Both the position numbers and the translations under genes were made by a program. Below are positions 35,501 to 45,749 of a stretch of DNA of 64,000 nt, piece by piece. This DNA comes from Haemonchus contortus. Lineage: Eukaryota; Nematoda; Chromadorea; Rhabditida; Trichostrongylidae. Every line of letters starts with the position of its first letter. Position 1 is the first letter of the stretch. Location: NCBI GenBank assembly GCA_000469685.2, contig LS997566.1, forward strand, positions 9,737,492 through 9,801,491, read 5' to 3'. The notes beneath the pieces are model-generated. The model made no database searches and was not told the DNA's origin. It saw nothing but the letters and a program-made list of their open reading frames with translations.

Positions 35501-37413
35501 CAAATTCGGCAAGCGAGGGACAGCCGGTAGACCCATGAGGAAGACGTTTTGACTTCTACCCCGTTTAGAAGTTCAATGGTGGAACCGTATAACTGAAAGA
35601 GGCATATGCCCCTCTTGAGCGTAAGTCCAGCTGAGCGTATCTGTTGGTGTGTTGATTCGGCACAAAAACAACAAAACCCCTATTTTAAGTCGAGCCGCGA
35701 GCTTCTAGCTTATGGAACCCACCTTTACAGAAAAAGAACGTCAAGTTAGTGACTTGGATAGATATTGATCAAAATGGTTTTCTATATGGTCGTGTTCTGT
35801 CGGAAACTATACAAACAGAGACGACATGCTGAATACAAAGGTTACGAACGTAGCAAGAGGATTGGGATGTTTGCACGGGGAAACGAGCACTTAATATGGG
35901 CGCCGATAGCGATTGAAGTAACTGAGGGAGGCAGGGATCTGTTTCAGTCATTGGCTATTCTCAGATAGACGTCTCAAACTTCGATGGTTGGCTCTCCTCC
36001 CCGTCACTTCCCGAAGCAATCCGTAGGGTAAGGGGAAAGAAAAACGAAAGAAAAAAAAACGAAGTCTGTCATCTGTCCACTAGCCGGCGTTATTTGCTGG
36101 GCAATGCTATCATTCGGATATCTTCTTATTTCTGGGATTAGCATATCATTTACCGAGGATAGCACATCTACGTGTGCATCGATGCGACAAGCGTGATGTT
36201 CATTTCATATATACGGCGCAACCTTAGAATATTACAACGCCACGAAAGGTCGAGTTTTCTTGAACTACATCCAGACATATCGACTCAGGAAAGGATTGCC
36301 ATCCCTAGAACACTCTTTGATGTCAGGACCTGCCCTTTAGAACCTGTACGCTGTATAAGGCGATGACGCCCACATTTTGACAGCACGAAATGATGCTAAG
36401 AGCAATTCAATGGGTTCAGGAGCTACTGTAGACGTCGACCGTATTCTAATTGCCACTAGGGTCTTTAAGCACAGCAGCACTGTCGGTAAAATACAGTTTT
36501 GTTGTTCTGGCCTGTATAGTTTAGAATGATAGAGTGGAACCGCATCTACGTGTACTCACTACGACAAGGTCCCCTTAATGATTGACAAGGCTTCGCCCAT
36601 CAATCTTCCATCGCCAAAGCGAAATCGAAAGTTTGCAAGTCAAATGGCACCCTCACCCGACCTACACCCTTTTTACAGTTCCGCACACGATCTCCGTGTT
36701 CGGCGTGGCCTATCGCTTATCGTGAAGTGGTGATTCAAAAACATCAGTGAGGAGAAGGGTCCGTGGACTCAAGGATTCCCAACCTGTTGGATTTTGAGCA
36801 TGAGAAGTTCACTTAATAGTCGATCAATTCGGAAGGGTTCTATATTACATTTCTGATCGAATAATTGATTGTTACCGGCATGTGCTGGTTGGACATATTG
36901 CTTATTAAGGTTTAATAAATATGTAAACAAAGTTCGACTATTCTTAGAACTCAATATGATCGAGTTTGCACCAGTCAGTAGTAGGAAAAGTAGGGTCATA
37001 CGATATATGACATAAGCTCCCACTCGCTCCTGCTCCTCCCGCACGATAATATTTTCCCTCTGCGAAGTGATTCCCTAAACCATTTTAAGGGGTTAGTGAC
37101 CATACAATACTCTTAACAGTTTTGGAAGGCCTCCAAATGCGTGGCGTATGCCATTAGGTCCGACATCTAACTTCAGCTTGAACACTTCAAGATGTCTTCT
37201 GATCTTCTAGCAAAATTATGTCTGTGAAGGCTGACCAGATCTTCGACTTTCGTCTCTGGGTAAAGGGAAAGCATGGGAGCACTCCTCTAGAAGATAGCTT
37301 CATCTACACGGTTCTGTTATGGTTCCATTCTACTGCAGTCTGATTATGTTGGACATTCAAAGAACACTTTTTATCGCTAATGGTTTCTGAGATATCAAAA
37401 AAATGGATCAAAC
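35501..37413. other. Intergenic, nothing recognised
   Basis: Only short frames. This is the region downstream of the collagen gene's 3' end. Confidence 0.5.
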
Positions 37414-37419
37414 TTTATT
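37414..37419 (-). terminator. Polyadenylation signal of collagen gene
   Basis: AATAAA on the minus strand, 15 bases beyond the stop codon. Very short 3' untranslated regions are usual for nematode collagens. Confidence 0.6.
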
Positions 37420-37434
37420 AAAGTACCCAAATAA

Positions 37435-38459
37435 TCAATGAAGTTTTCGAACTTTTCGCTTTCGGTAGCCTCCTTGTGACTCCTCTTCATACACTGGAGC
37501 GTCAGTTTGTGCCCCTCCATACACTGGAGCGTCAGTTTGTCCCCCTCCATACGCTGGAGCGTCAGTTTGTGTTGGAGGATATGTAGTTCTGGGAGGACAA
37601 GGACAGTATGCGGCATCTTTACCAGGAAGACCATGCTCACCAGGAGTTCCAGGAGTACCGTGGTCTCCTGGAGGACCAACGTTTCCTGCAGGCCCTGCCG
37701 GCCCTTGTTGTCCTGGGGCTCCATCGTTTCCTTTTCCACCATCCTGTCCAGGCTGGCCTGCTGGGCCTTGAGGTCCTTTCGGGCCTGGTGGTCCAGGTTT
37801 TCCATGTCCGCGCTTGCCGTTTTGTCCGGGTTTTCCTGGTTGACCAGGTCCACCTGGCTGTCCTGCCTTTCCTTGATCTCCCATAGGTCCTGGTTGTCCT
37901 GGATTTCCATTATTTGCTCCGTGACCAATGGTACCGGGATTTCCATCAGGTCCTGGCGGGCCTGAAGGACCATCGGGTCCAGGGGGGCCTTGAGCACCAG
38001 GAGGGCATGTGATGCATGTTTGACTGTATGGGTCCTTCGCTGGAGAGGGAATACCGTCTTCACCACGATTGCCGTCTTGTCCTTTATCACCGTCAACACC
38101 AGGTTCTCCAGGCGCTCCAGGTGGTCCTGGAGGGCCGACAGGGCAAGAGCTTGGCTGTTCTCCAGGGGTGTTGTTCGCTCCACTATCACCATAGGTCTGA
38201 CGGGCAAATCTTGCTCCTCCTTCGGTTTGGATCATTCTGGCCCACGCATCGTCAGCAACACCCTAAACACCATTTTCAGCAGAACCTGGGAAACAGAATG
38301 AGCTTTTCTTACCTTGAATTCTTCAATCCTCTGCACAGAATCGTCATAGAATTTGTTGAGGTCGTTCACTACGTAGCCAACGGAGAGCACAGCGACAGCT
38401 ATCAACACTGCTGAGGCTAGGGCTGCGGTTCCCACGAGACTGTTAGTCAATCCAGTCAT
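37435..38459 (-). CDS. Cuticle collagen
   Basis: Two exons: 38,313-38,459 and 37,435-38,262, joined in phase 0 across a 50-base intron (donor AAG|GTAAGA, acceptor TTTAG|GG); 324 residues. The N-terminus has a hydrophobic anchor (about residues 9-31), then a conserved helical block and the subtilisin-type site RFAR (67-70). Gly-X-Y repeats follow in two blocks, split by Cys pairs (C89, then CITC) and closed by YCPC, which form inter-chain disulfides. The tail has three 10-residue repeats (QTDAPVYGG type) and a basic end. It is an exoskeleton structural protein, secreted by hypodermis after anchor cleavage and crosslinked as trimers. I chose the ATG at 38,459; an upstream in-frame ATG at 38,501 lies over the TATA box. 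I cannot assign a specific orthologue. Confidence 0.92.
37489..37578 (-). repeat. Three 30-bp tandem repeats in collagen C-terminus
   Basis: Three in-frame units sharing ATACACTGGAGCGTCAGTTT on the plus strand, each coding 10 residues with a conserved Tyr. They differ at only a few bases, suggesting recent expansion. The tyrosines could take part in dityrosine crosslinks (inference). Confidence 0.85.
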
Positions 38460-38486
38460 GTCGATGGAAACTGAACCCGACCAGGG

Positions 38487-38494
38487 CTTATATA
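38487..38494 (-). promoter_or_regulatory. TATA box of collagen gene
   Basis: TATATAAG on the minus strand, 28-35 bases upstream of the chosen ATG. Strong TATA boxes close to the start are common in stage-cycled collagen genes. The spacing implies a very short leader. Confidence 0.55.
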
Positions 38495-38991
38495 CAACCA
38501 CATGTGTAATCCGAGGTGAGTCAAACTACGCGCACATTTTAGGGCTTGTCAAAGAGCTCGTGAAATCTACGCAGTTTTCTGGTTCCGGCCTCGCGTTTCA
38601 GACAGGGGATCGAGTTCACTAAAAAAAACTGATGCGCAATTTGATGGACTGTCACCTGAGGTGCGGCAAAGGCAACACCTATATCAGAGGGAGACATCTG
38701 AGAGTGAAAATATCGCTTTCTCTACTTTGAAGAAGTATTTTTTCTTCGAAATCTCCAACTAATAAATAAATAAAGATGAAAATTCGGTCATTCTCCCCTA
38801 TCCCCCGCTATAAAGACCCTATGCTATGATTTCTTCACCCCATGTAGGTTATTATGACAAGTGCGTATTGAGTAGAACTGAGTATTCGATGTATAGCTTC
38901 TAGTTAGCTTTGGTCCACCTTCACCTCCAATTCAAACACTAATCGTCGTTTCGATTCCTGTGGGAATGAGAGTAAATCAGTAAAAGCAGCT

Positions 38992-39445
38992 TAAAGGCAT
39001 AGTTCACGATAAAAATGGTTCCTGGGATACCCCCCCCCCCTATAGTATGAATTCGATGCTCCCCCTTATACCATACCGCCTTATAAGGGCAAACGTTCTG
39101 GATAGGGCATAATAAGGAACCATAGATTGTATCGTGTGAAAGCCACACTCAAAGCGGACGAGTTTCAATGGCTTTGTAGAAACTGCGCCATAAAGGCCTT
39201 TCTGGACAGTTATGGTTTGATGCAGTCAGCTCTCTGCACGATGGGAGCAAGTTGAATCTTGGCCAAAAACTTCTACAAGCCATTTCTGTCGCGGAGATCT
39301 CGTACAACCTCCACTTCCACTACTTTTGAAAAACTTGGTGTAGGCTATTTTCACGCTTTCTTCACCATCGATGTACTTCTCTTCAGCAATACTTCCACTC
39401 TTCAACCTAAAGAGGGTACCTAAAATTATAGTGAACTGTCCTTTA
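38992..39445 (-). mobile_element. MITE family A, complete copy
   Basis: Terminal inverted repeats: left TTAAAGGCATAGTTCACGAT, right ATAGTGAACTGTCCTTTAA on the plus strand. Both ends sit on TTAA, compatible with a piggyBac-type TTAA target duplication, although the other copies are not as clean. The interior matches the copy at 1-457 along its length (CACTCAAAGCGGACGAGT, CTCGTACAACC blocks). An 11-base C run lies near the left end (39,030-39,040). No coding capacity. Confidence 0.75.
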
Positions 39446-39458
39446 ACTGCTTCCTACG

Positions 39459-39765
39459 GTGTAGGTAGTACACATAGTGGCAAGCACTATCAGAAACTCA
39501 TGTCCCGGGAAGAAAACCGAATCGATACTCGCCCAAGCCAAACAAGCCTCACATCCGTCCAGGTCTAGTCAATCGCTCCAGACTCGCCTGAGATTGTAAA
39601 AGTTCCCACACGAGTCTGGTACCACTGACTTGCACACCGGCGAGAACCGCAAGTCAACGTTTAGGAACACACACACATTCATAACGGCACTATGATCCTG
39701 AATGGACTACGAGGCGCATCCCACAACGGGATTGATCAACGTCAGAGACTTTATCCTTTATCTTT
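39459..39765 (+). mobile_element. tRNA-derived SINE, copy 11
   Basis: Starts 13 bases beyond the MITE. ACATAGTGGCAAGCACTATC, GATACTCGCCCAAGCC, CACCGGCGAGAACCGCAAGTC, CATTCATAACGGCAC, TGATCCTGAATGG, GGCGCATCCCACAACGGG and the tail AGAGACTTTATCCTTTATC are all in family order. The B box is lost. Confidence 0.75.
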
Positions 39766-40554
39766 CATGTCAATTTTTCCCCTTCGATGCTGTCTACTAA
39801 TTCCACCTGATAGGAAAGCCAGCTTGAAACTTCACGTTCTTCACCCAATGAAGCTCCTCTAGTCCATCAGCTTATAGACAAGAGATGGTTAGTTTCGTGA
39901 GCTTAGGTTCTTGTTGTGAAATGCTTGACATTAACCCATTGACGACCATGCAGTCCATATGTGGACCGCACTTCTTCGGCCGCAAGGGACCGTGCAGTCC
40001 ACATGTGGACTGCAGTTGTATTTCTTGTTTTATTCATCTATATTTCCATTTTTTTTTACAGTTCTTTTCTCAAATCATTACATCAGGCCTAAATGAAACT
40101 ACATACAGCGTGGTCCTAGGAAACCTTCTAATTTTGTAATTGTAAAGGTGTTTTTACATGGGGTACATTACCCTGGTGAAATCTTCGTTCGTTGAACAAG
40201 CTCGAAAAATGAATATTACTTCGAAAATACGGTCGTCATTAGCATTTCCGCTGTTATCGACCAAATGCAAAGCTCGTAAAAGCTCCCCGAAACGATTTCT
40301 GGTATTGATTGAACTCATAATTGAATGACCACTAGAACGAATGCCGTTTTTACAATAATGATCAATAATCACTCAATGTGGGCATTCTTATCAATCCCAT
40401 TTGAAGTAACATTCCGAAATACTTATAATTTCTCTTATAAACTCCGAAAAATGGTCACTCTGGACCATAAGTCCACATGTGGGCTGCAGTCGCGAAAGGA
40501 CGAAAAGCGCGCTGGTCAGATCAGAATATGGATAAGAAATGTGGCGTTTTTGCG
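39766..40554. repeat. Region with recurring CCACATGTGG palindromes
   Basis: A perfect 22-bp palindrome spans 39,993-40,014 (half-site TGCAGTCCACA). An imperfect version lies at 39,950-39,969 and a third, GTCCACATGTGGGCTGCAG, near 40,471. Just upstream, TTAACCCATTGACGACC resembles the ends of TTAA-specific transposons. No matching right end was found. No gene recognised. Confidence 0.5.
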
Positions 40555-40810
40555 GGGTGTGGTGCAGTAGGATCGAAGTTATCGCTTCGCGGCGAGGGGG
40601 ACGCCGCGCGCGAAGGAATGTAGCAGAATGCAGCAGCAGGTAAGAAATACAGGAACAAAAGAATTAGCAGCAGGAAATACTAAAATAATGCTCGCATACG
40701 ACTGAGCTGCATGAAGAACTCTAGAGCTGTAATAATGACGAAGCGAATGGTCAGCGGCAGCCGCGTGCGGCGAATCGTCTACACAAGACCGACCCTATTG
40801 CCCGTCTTCC
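40555..40810 (-). mobile_element. MITE family B (MULE-like), copy 1
   Basis: 256 bases. The ends are inverted copies beginning GGGTGTGGTGCAGTAGG on the left and, reverse-complemented, GGAAGACGGGCAATAGG on the right. The flanks are GTTTTTGCG (40,546-40,554) and GTTCTTGCG (40,811-40,819), a 9-base target duplication with one mismatch. Across its length it is an inverted match to the copy at 60,568-60,825. No coding capacity. Confidence 0.75.
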
Positions 40811-40819
40811 GTTCTTGCG

Positions 40820-41470
40820 TACCCTTATATTGCATAGCTCACAATTAGCCTACGGTAAGAATTATAAGACGATATGATCGCAGTCTTCGTTTATCATGGT
40901 TCAGAGTCTCGATGAGCCACGTAAAGTTCATGTATTGAACTATGAACAAGTCCTGGCCACAGTTCTGTGCCAGTTCCGCCCGATGACTTTTAGCCTCAGC
41001 TGCATGAGCCTGCACCTATCCAATGAGTAGCCTTTTACATACTTTGCGTTCAATTTTCGTGTGCCATGAAATTGAGCATAACTTTGAGAATCATCTGAAG
41101 AGTCTCAGCCAGCTTTGGGATGGGTGGCCCACCAAACTGAGCGTAGGGTACATTACCCGTGCAGGGGCGAAGCATTCAAATTCGGTTTCATCACAGATAA
41201 TCTCATTACAGGAGAAACGCCGGTGGATTCGGTCTACATTAAAGGTGTATTGAGCCGCTGAGAATATTCAAATTCCTACATCGAGTAGGCCTGCCCTTGA
41301 AGCGGGATATTTACCGCTAAAACTCATAAATCCACCCAGTATTTCTCAGGTCTGAAAAAAAGAAAATAAGGACTAGATTCTAAAACCGGTTTTCTCGGAG
41401 CAACGAAGTACAACAAAGCTTTGTATTGTTGTGCCGTATGAATAGAAAAGAATGCCAGTATAGGGCTTGC
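40820..41470. other. Intergenic, nothing recognised
   Basis: No gene or known repeat seen between MITE B and the tRNA-like patch. Confidence 0.5.
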
Positions 41471-41475
41471 GGGCG

Positions 41476-41562
41476 GGCCGGACGATGGCCAAGTCGGTGC
41501 GTTAATCCTCTCAGAGAAATCTACACCATTTGACTGTGGCAGGGCTTAATCCCGGCTGGCGA
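41476..41562 (+). repeat. tRNA-like sequence, probable tRNA-derived remnant
   Basis: GATGGCCAAGTCGGTGCG is a good Ser/Leu-type A box and D-arm, followed about 50 bases later by GGGCTTAATCCC, a weak B box. The acceptor and T stems do not pair well, so I regard it as a pseudogene or a SINE head rather than a working tRNA. Confidence 0.35.
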
Positions 41563-41678
41563 AACGACAAATGATTAGGACTTCTAGATCGTATATGTGG
41601 CCCATTACTACTTGGAACTTTCCCACCTCCGCCTCACAAAACGATACAAATTTTACCTATCTCGATTACCAGGACCTA

Positions 41679-42938
41679 CAGGGTGTCCCAAAATTATTTG
41701 CGCCGATTTATAGCAATATATTTGAAATTCCTCAACTGCGAAAGAGGGTGGAATTTATATGTACATTAGCTAACACTATGTGCTACAACATGCTAAAGTC
41801 GCATTCCAAAATATCCCCTGTGAGCGCGAATAGAAGTCAAAGTTTGCTTTCGGCTTGATCGCATGTGGCACACAGGTATTCTTTCCAGCCGTTCTCCAGA
41901 TTTTGCATTCTAGGACTCCAAACTAAGACTGCAAACTCGACAGGTCCTCTTCTAATCAGCGACCAATCGTGGGAGACAATTGAGTCAAGTTCTGGAAAAT
42001 AGGATGACCATTCCTCTTCACCAATGAATTCGAGCAGCTGGCTTCGGCACCACTCGCGGGCAATCTTGGCTCTGTGGGCTAGAGTAGCGTCCTGCAGGAA
42101 GGTCTACGAGATTTTTCAGGAATTGTAGTTGGTTCAACTCTTCATCACACCCATCAGTACGCTGTTCGAGTACTGGTCTTGGTGAATTTTCATGCCTGCA
42201 CCGAAGAAACCACGAGCGGCTTACCCTTGCCAGTGATTTCCTCGAAAAACATCATTTTATTGTTCTGATAGCAACCTTTTTGTGAGATATTACACGCTGG
42301 ATGTTTCTTTCCGGAATGCAAACGTTTTGGTTGTTGAGGGATGGTTTTATCGTAAAAAAATTTTTTGGCCAGAGGAAACGACGAAGACTTGCGTGTCATC
42401 ACTCAAGTGGGTCTGCGACTTTCTGCATTTTTTAGCCCTGCAGAATCTATTGAGATCGGGATTGGGGCATACGATAGGAATGGTGGTAAGGCTTCTGCAT
42501 GACATTCTTCCATCGCGATAACTCCTGTAAGCCGTGCCCGTTGACTTCCTTTTGATGGCTCACCCAGGATCCCGACCGATTGGCAGACGGACCATTTTAA
42601 TAGTCTTATCTTCAGAAACATTCCACTTTTCTATCTTTCCTGGTTTGTCTCTGATTCAATCTTCTTTTCTATATCGTTTAATAGCCTCCTATACGGTTAT
42701 TAGAAAAATCCCAAAGAATTTCATAACGCCCTTCCACCTCTCGCGCGTCAATGATTGCAAGTGGCATTGAATGAGCCTTCTCCCTCTGAAAGATATTGGG
42801 AGTTCCACATCAGTAACCATGCCTATTGCAAGGAAACCTTATTATGCAAATAATTAATAGGGGGTAATGTGAATTTGATAGATTATTTCTACCTTAAAAA
42901 TTACTGAACTTTGGCGCAAATAATTTTGGGACACCCTG
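41679..42938 (-). mobile_element. Tc1/mariner-superfamily element with decayed transposase
   Basis: 1,260 bases flanked by TA on both sides. The terminal inverted repeats start CAGGGTGTCCCAAAATTATT and are identical for about 26 bases. The interior carries a broken transposase on the minus strand. The ends are distinct from those of the element at 53,516 beyond the shared GGGTGTCCC, which is common among TA-inserting families. Confidence 0.85.
41940..42620 (-). pseudogene. Transposase remnant, Tc1/mariner superfamily
   Basis: Reading on the minus strand near 42,105-41,950 gives FLQDATLAHRAK, the catalytic-aspartate motif seen as QDxAPxH in intact enzymes, followed by EEEWSSYFPELD, which corresponds to the EWPPxSPDLNPxD motif with the last acidic residue lost. 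Segments around 42,400-42,280 resemble the upstream DEK.F..........N region in broken frames. There are several frameshifts and stops, so it is not functional. Confidence 0.7.
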
Positions 42939-43193
42939 TACAATGAGCCTAGGCTATCAAACCCGGATCTTTCATGGGGGCACACAACCGATTTTATATC
43001 TCGTTGAAACATTTTCTAAAGCAATAAAGTACATATTTAGTAAGTCAACATGAAACATAGAAGGCAATCGACAAATTGTTTCCATTCGGAATGAAATTCC
43101 TAGTATCCCGGTTGAGATAAGAGAAGACAAATAATACTGAATGTCAGTGACGTGTACAATAAATTTACTACTGAAACTATTTACATTTAATTT

Positions 43194-45749
43194 CTACTGG
43201 TTTATAGCATCATCAATAAAATTGTCAATTTGCTCGTCATCTATTACTCCAGTGAACATCCCTACGCGTTCTCCATTCTTAAATGACATCACAGTGGGTA
43301 CTGCAGTTATACCGTAGTCCATCGCAAGTTCACCAGCCTGATCGACATTGATCTTCGCCATTAATACAGCACCATTCCGTCCAAACACCTGGATAAGAAT
43401 TAAAGACTCACAGAGAAGTTCTCGGCGAAGATATCGGTTACAGTAGGCTTGTTATTATAAGAGAAGTAAAACCCCTTCAAAAATGACAAATCTATTTGTA
43501 TATGGTATAACAATATCATTTAGAGCCCAAAAAGGTTGGTTGTGGGACTGCTGTTTATTGCATATCCATTTGAGTGAAGGAGAACATTCCAAAGAAATGT
43601 GATCACCTCACAGTATAACTCAACCGAAGACTATTAACTGTAATATATTAATCGCACTTCTTTAACGTGGTGGTGTCCTATCACACACACACATGGCCCA
43701 AGGACTGGATCCCGAAATGAACAGAACAACCAAGCCCGCAATCAGAGGTGTCATGAAAACGCCAATATGTGAAAAACAAACCTTTTCCTCAAGTCTAGGA
43801 CCTAGCGTCCTGCATGGACCACACCAGTCTGCGTGGAAGTCGACTATTACAGGCTGTGGTGAGTTGATGACCTGAAAAATGAAACCCTACAAGTACTCAC
43901 GATGGCGGTATAACCCTCGAGAAACGGAAAAATCAGTTGCTTAGCATTTGATCCCGGTTTTGCGAAAAACGGTAGAATTTCAACTAAAACAATATGATGC
44001 CTGTGCCCGCCTTTCCACTGTTTTGAGCTGGTCAGAGACAAGAATTAGAAAAACTTAACCAGAAATAGTAGATAGCCTGCGTTGACAGTGATAGTGCAAG
44101 TATATCGCAGAAATAAAAGTAATAATGATAATTTCAAAAGGTTGGCGAGTTATGGGCCCTCGACAGGACTCGAACCTGTACCTTACTTTCCGGGCACCAT
44201 GTTCTTTATCCCTTACACGTCTTACCTACCGAGACCCCACTTGCCATCACCTTCTTAATTGCTTATATGCCATAGCTTATCATGAGCCGACCAACCAATA
44301 TTAAAATTTGCTTTGACTTGACCACAATAATAATTTCAATAATAATAATGATTTTAAGAATAAAAGGATAAAAGTAAAGTTTCTAGCGTAAATCAATCCC
44401 GTCTGGGGAATGCGCCCCGCATTCGACATCCATTCTGAATCGTAGTGGCGCAATAAGTGCGTATGTGGCCTATACAATGACTTGGGGTGGCCAGACGATG
44501 TACAAGTCAGTGCTTTTATCCTCCCAGACGAGTCTGGTACCAAATAAGCAACGCCGGGCGAACCCGTGACCCGTACGTGTGTGAAGTGCGCCACTTGCCA
44601 CTACACCACCTCCACACGATTGTAATAATAATAATATTGGAATAATGGTATTAGCATTGAAATACGCTAAGCCATTATAATTTCAATTTACTGATACCAG
44701 TCGACGTATTATTGAATGTGCTTGATCAGGTAGTCATAACTTGTTTTATTTTGCACTTAGGCAATCAAGTTGGTAGGGGATAGAAGGGGTAGGGTGAAAA
44801 TTCCGCCACAATGATATCAATTGATACTGACAGGACACACACAGCACTTTGATATCAATCGATATTAATAATCACCAATGACCTTTTGCTGTTCGTATGG
44901 GACTATGAACTGTGGGTTGTATAGGAACATGAAGATAAGCATGCAGTCCGTGATAACGACTATACTCAAACGCAAAGGGGATCTTGAACGGTCTCATTCA
45001 TCACTGTTCTCAGCCAATGCTTTATAACGGATTTCACTTGTATGGGTGAAATCCCAAGAGTCGGCAATGTGGTTTTATCTCACAGTTAAGGAACATGAAG
45101 AACTACCGGAAGGAAAACAGAATGGGAAAGCAGCAAAGTGTGAAAGCACTTCCTGCTGCTAGACAAGGCATCGTTGCAATAGAACCCTTCTGAACCTCAC
45201 TGTTCTACATTAACTCTAACTTCAAAACGCATTCTACTCAAGTCATTGCGGTAAAAACCCCTATGGCTCTCTAAGTGCTCTGCCCACCTCCCAAACTCCT
45301 CCTCCCAACCACCGTATCTTCGCCCTGAAATAATACTAATGAAATGGAGAACCTCCTGACCTAAGGACACAAACACACAGAGGAGATCACACTTTTTCTA
45401 CGATATCAAGAAAATCCCCGAGACAAGTTGGTACAAAGACAAGTAGGCAGATTGAAAGTATGAGCACTTTCGTTGATTACCATAATACTTTCATAAACAG
45501 ACAGTAATATAGGTTAAAATAAAAGTAAGGGATTAGGTCAGATGAAGAGTGTTATCTACAATAAGAAACGTAGACAAATTAGCTTTGTAATCGTACCTTT
45601 TCTGTGAAATCCTCGACAGTCTCGACATCAAAAATGGCGTTTGTTGAACAAAAACGACGAGGTTGAACCATTCTCGGCAGCAATAACGATCGTTGTGCCA
45701 TTGAAGGTCGAAACGCAAGTCGAACCAATGTCCCTCCCAAACTTTGCAT
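43194..45749 (-). CDS. trx-2: Mitochondrial thioredoxin
   Basis: Three exons: 45,597-45,749, 43,782-43,871 and 43,194-43,388, both junctions in phase 0, giving 145 residues. The first about 35 residues are rich in Arg, Ser and Leu with no acidic residues, a mitochondrial presequence. The thioredoxin fold follows: [13 protein letters not shown], then [11 protein letters not shown] with the redox pair C68/C71, and the cis-proline in AVPT (P112). It reduces protein disulfides in mitochondria using thioredoxin reductase. Length and exon logic fit nematode TRX-2. Donors are GTACGA and GTTTGT; acceptors are TTTTTCAG and TTATCCAG. The first intron (1,725 bases) carries a SINE and a tRNA-like insert; the second carries a SINE head. 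A TATAAAT lies about 21 bases upstream of the ATG (45,770-45,776). Confidence 0.88.
43667..43735 (+). mobile_element. SINE head fragment in trx-2 intron 2
   Basis: GTGGTGGTGTCCTATCACACACACACATGGCCCAAGGACTGGATCCCG follows the family head with a decayed B box; the body is absent. It ends about 45 bases before the second coding exon. Confidence 0.5.
44154..44238 (-). repeat. tRNA-like sequence in trx-2 intron 1
   Basis: 85 bases on the minus strand. The 5' GGGGTCTC pairs with the 3' GAGGGCCC apart from one mismatch and one wobble. ACAGG-TTCGAGT-CCTGT is a perfect T-arm with consensus B box. A five-pair anticodon-like stem (CGTGT/ACATG) has a 12-base loop rather than 7, so it is probably a tRNA pseudogene or the head of another SINE. 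I cannot assign an anticodon. Confidence 0.5.
44352..44616 (-). mobile_element. tRNA-derived SINE, copy 12, in trx-2 intron 1
   Basis: Same strand as trx-2. The head GGAGGTGGTGTAGTGGCAAGTGG is the best in the window; the B box is CACGGGTTCGCCCGG (damaged), with a short internal deletion after it. The body GGTACCAGACTCGTCTGGGAGG, CCACTACGATTCAGAATGG and GGGGCGCATTCC is well kept, and the tail runs into an ATT-rich array at 44,325-44,350. A young copy. Confidence 0.85.

Noticed and set aside
37507..38414. Four plus-strand ORFs of 92-152 codons opposite the collagen
   Set aside because: They are antisense shadows of Gly-X-Y coding sequence, which lacks stops on the other strand.
41476..41562. 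Functional tRNA gene
   Set aside because: Acceptor and T stems do not pair and the B box is off consensus.
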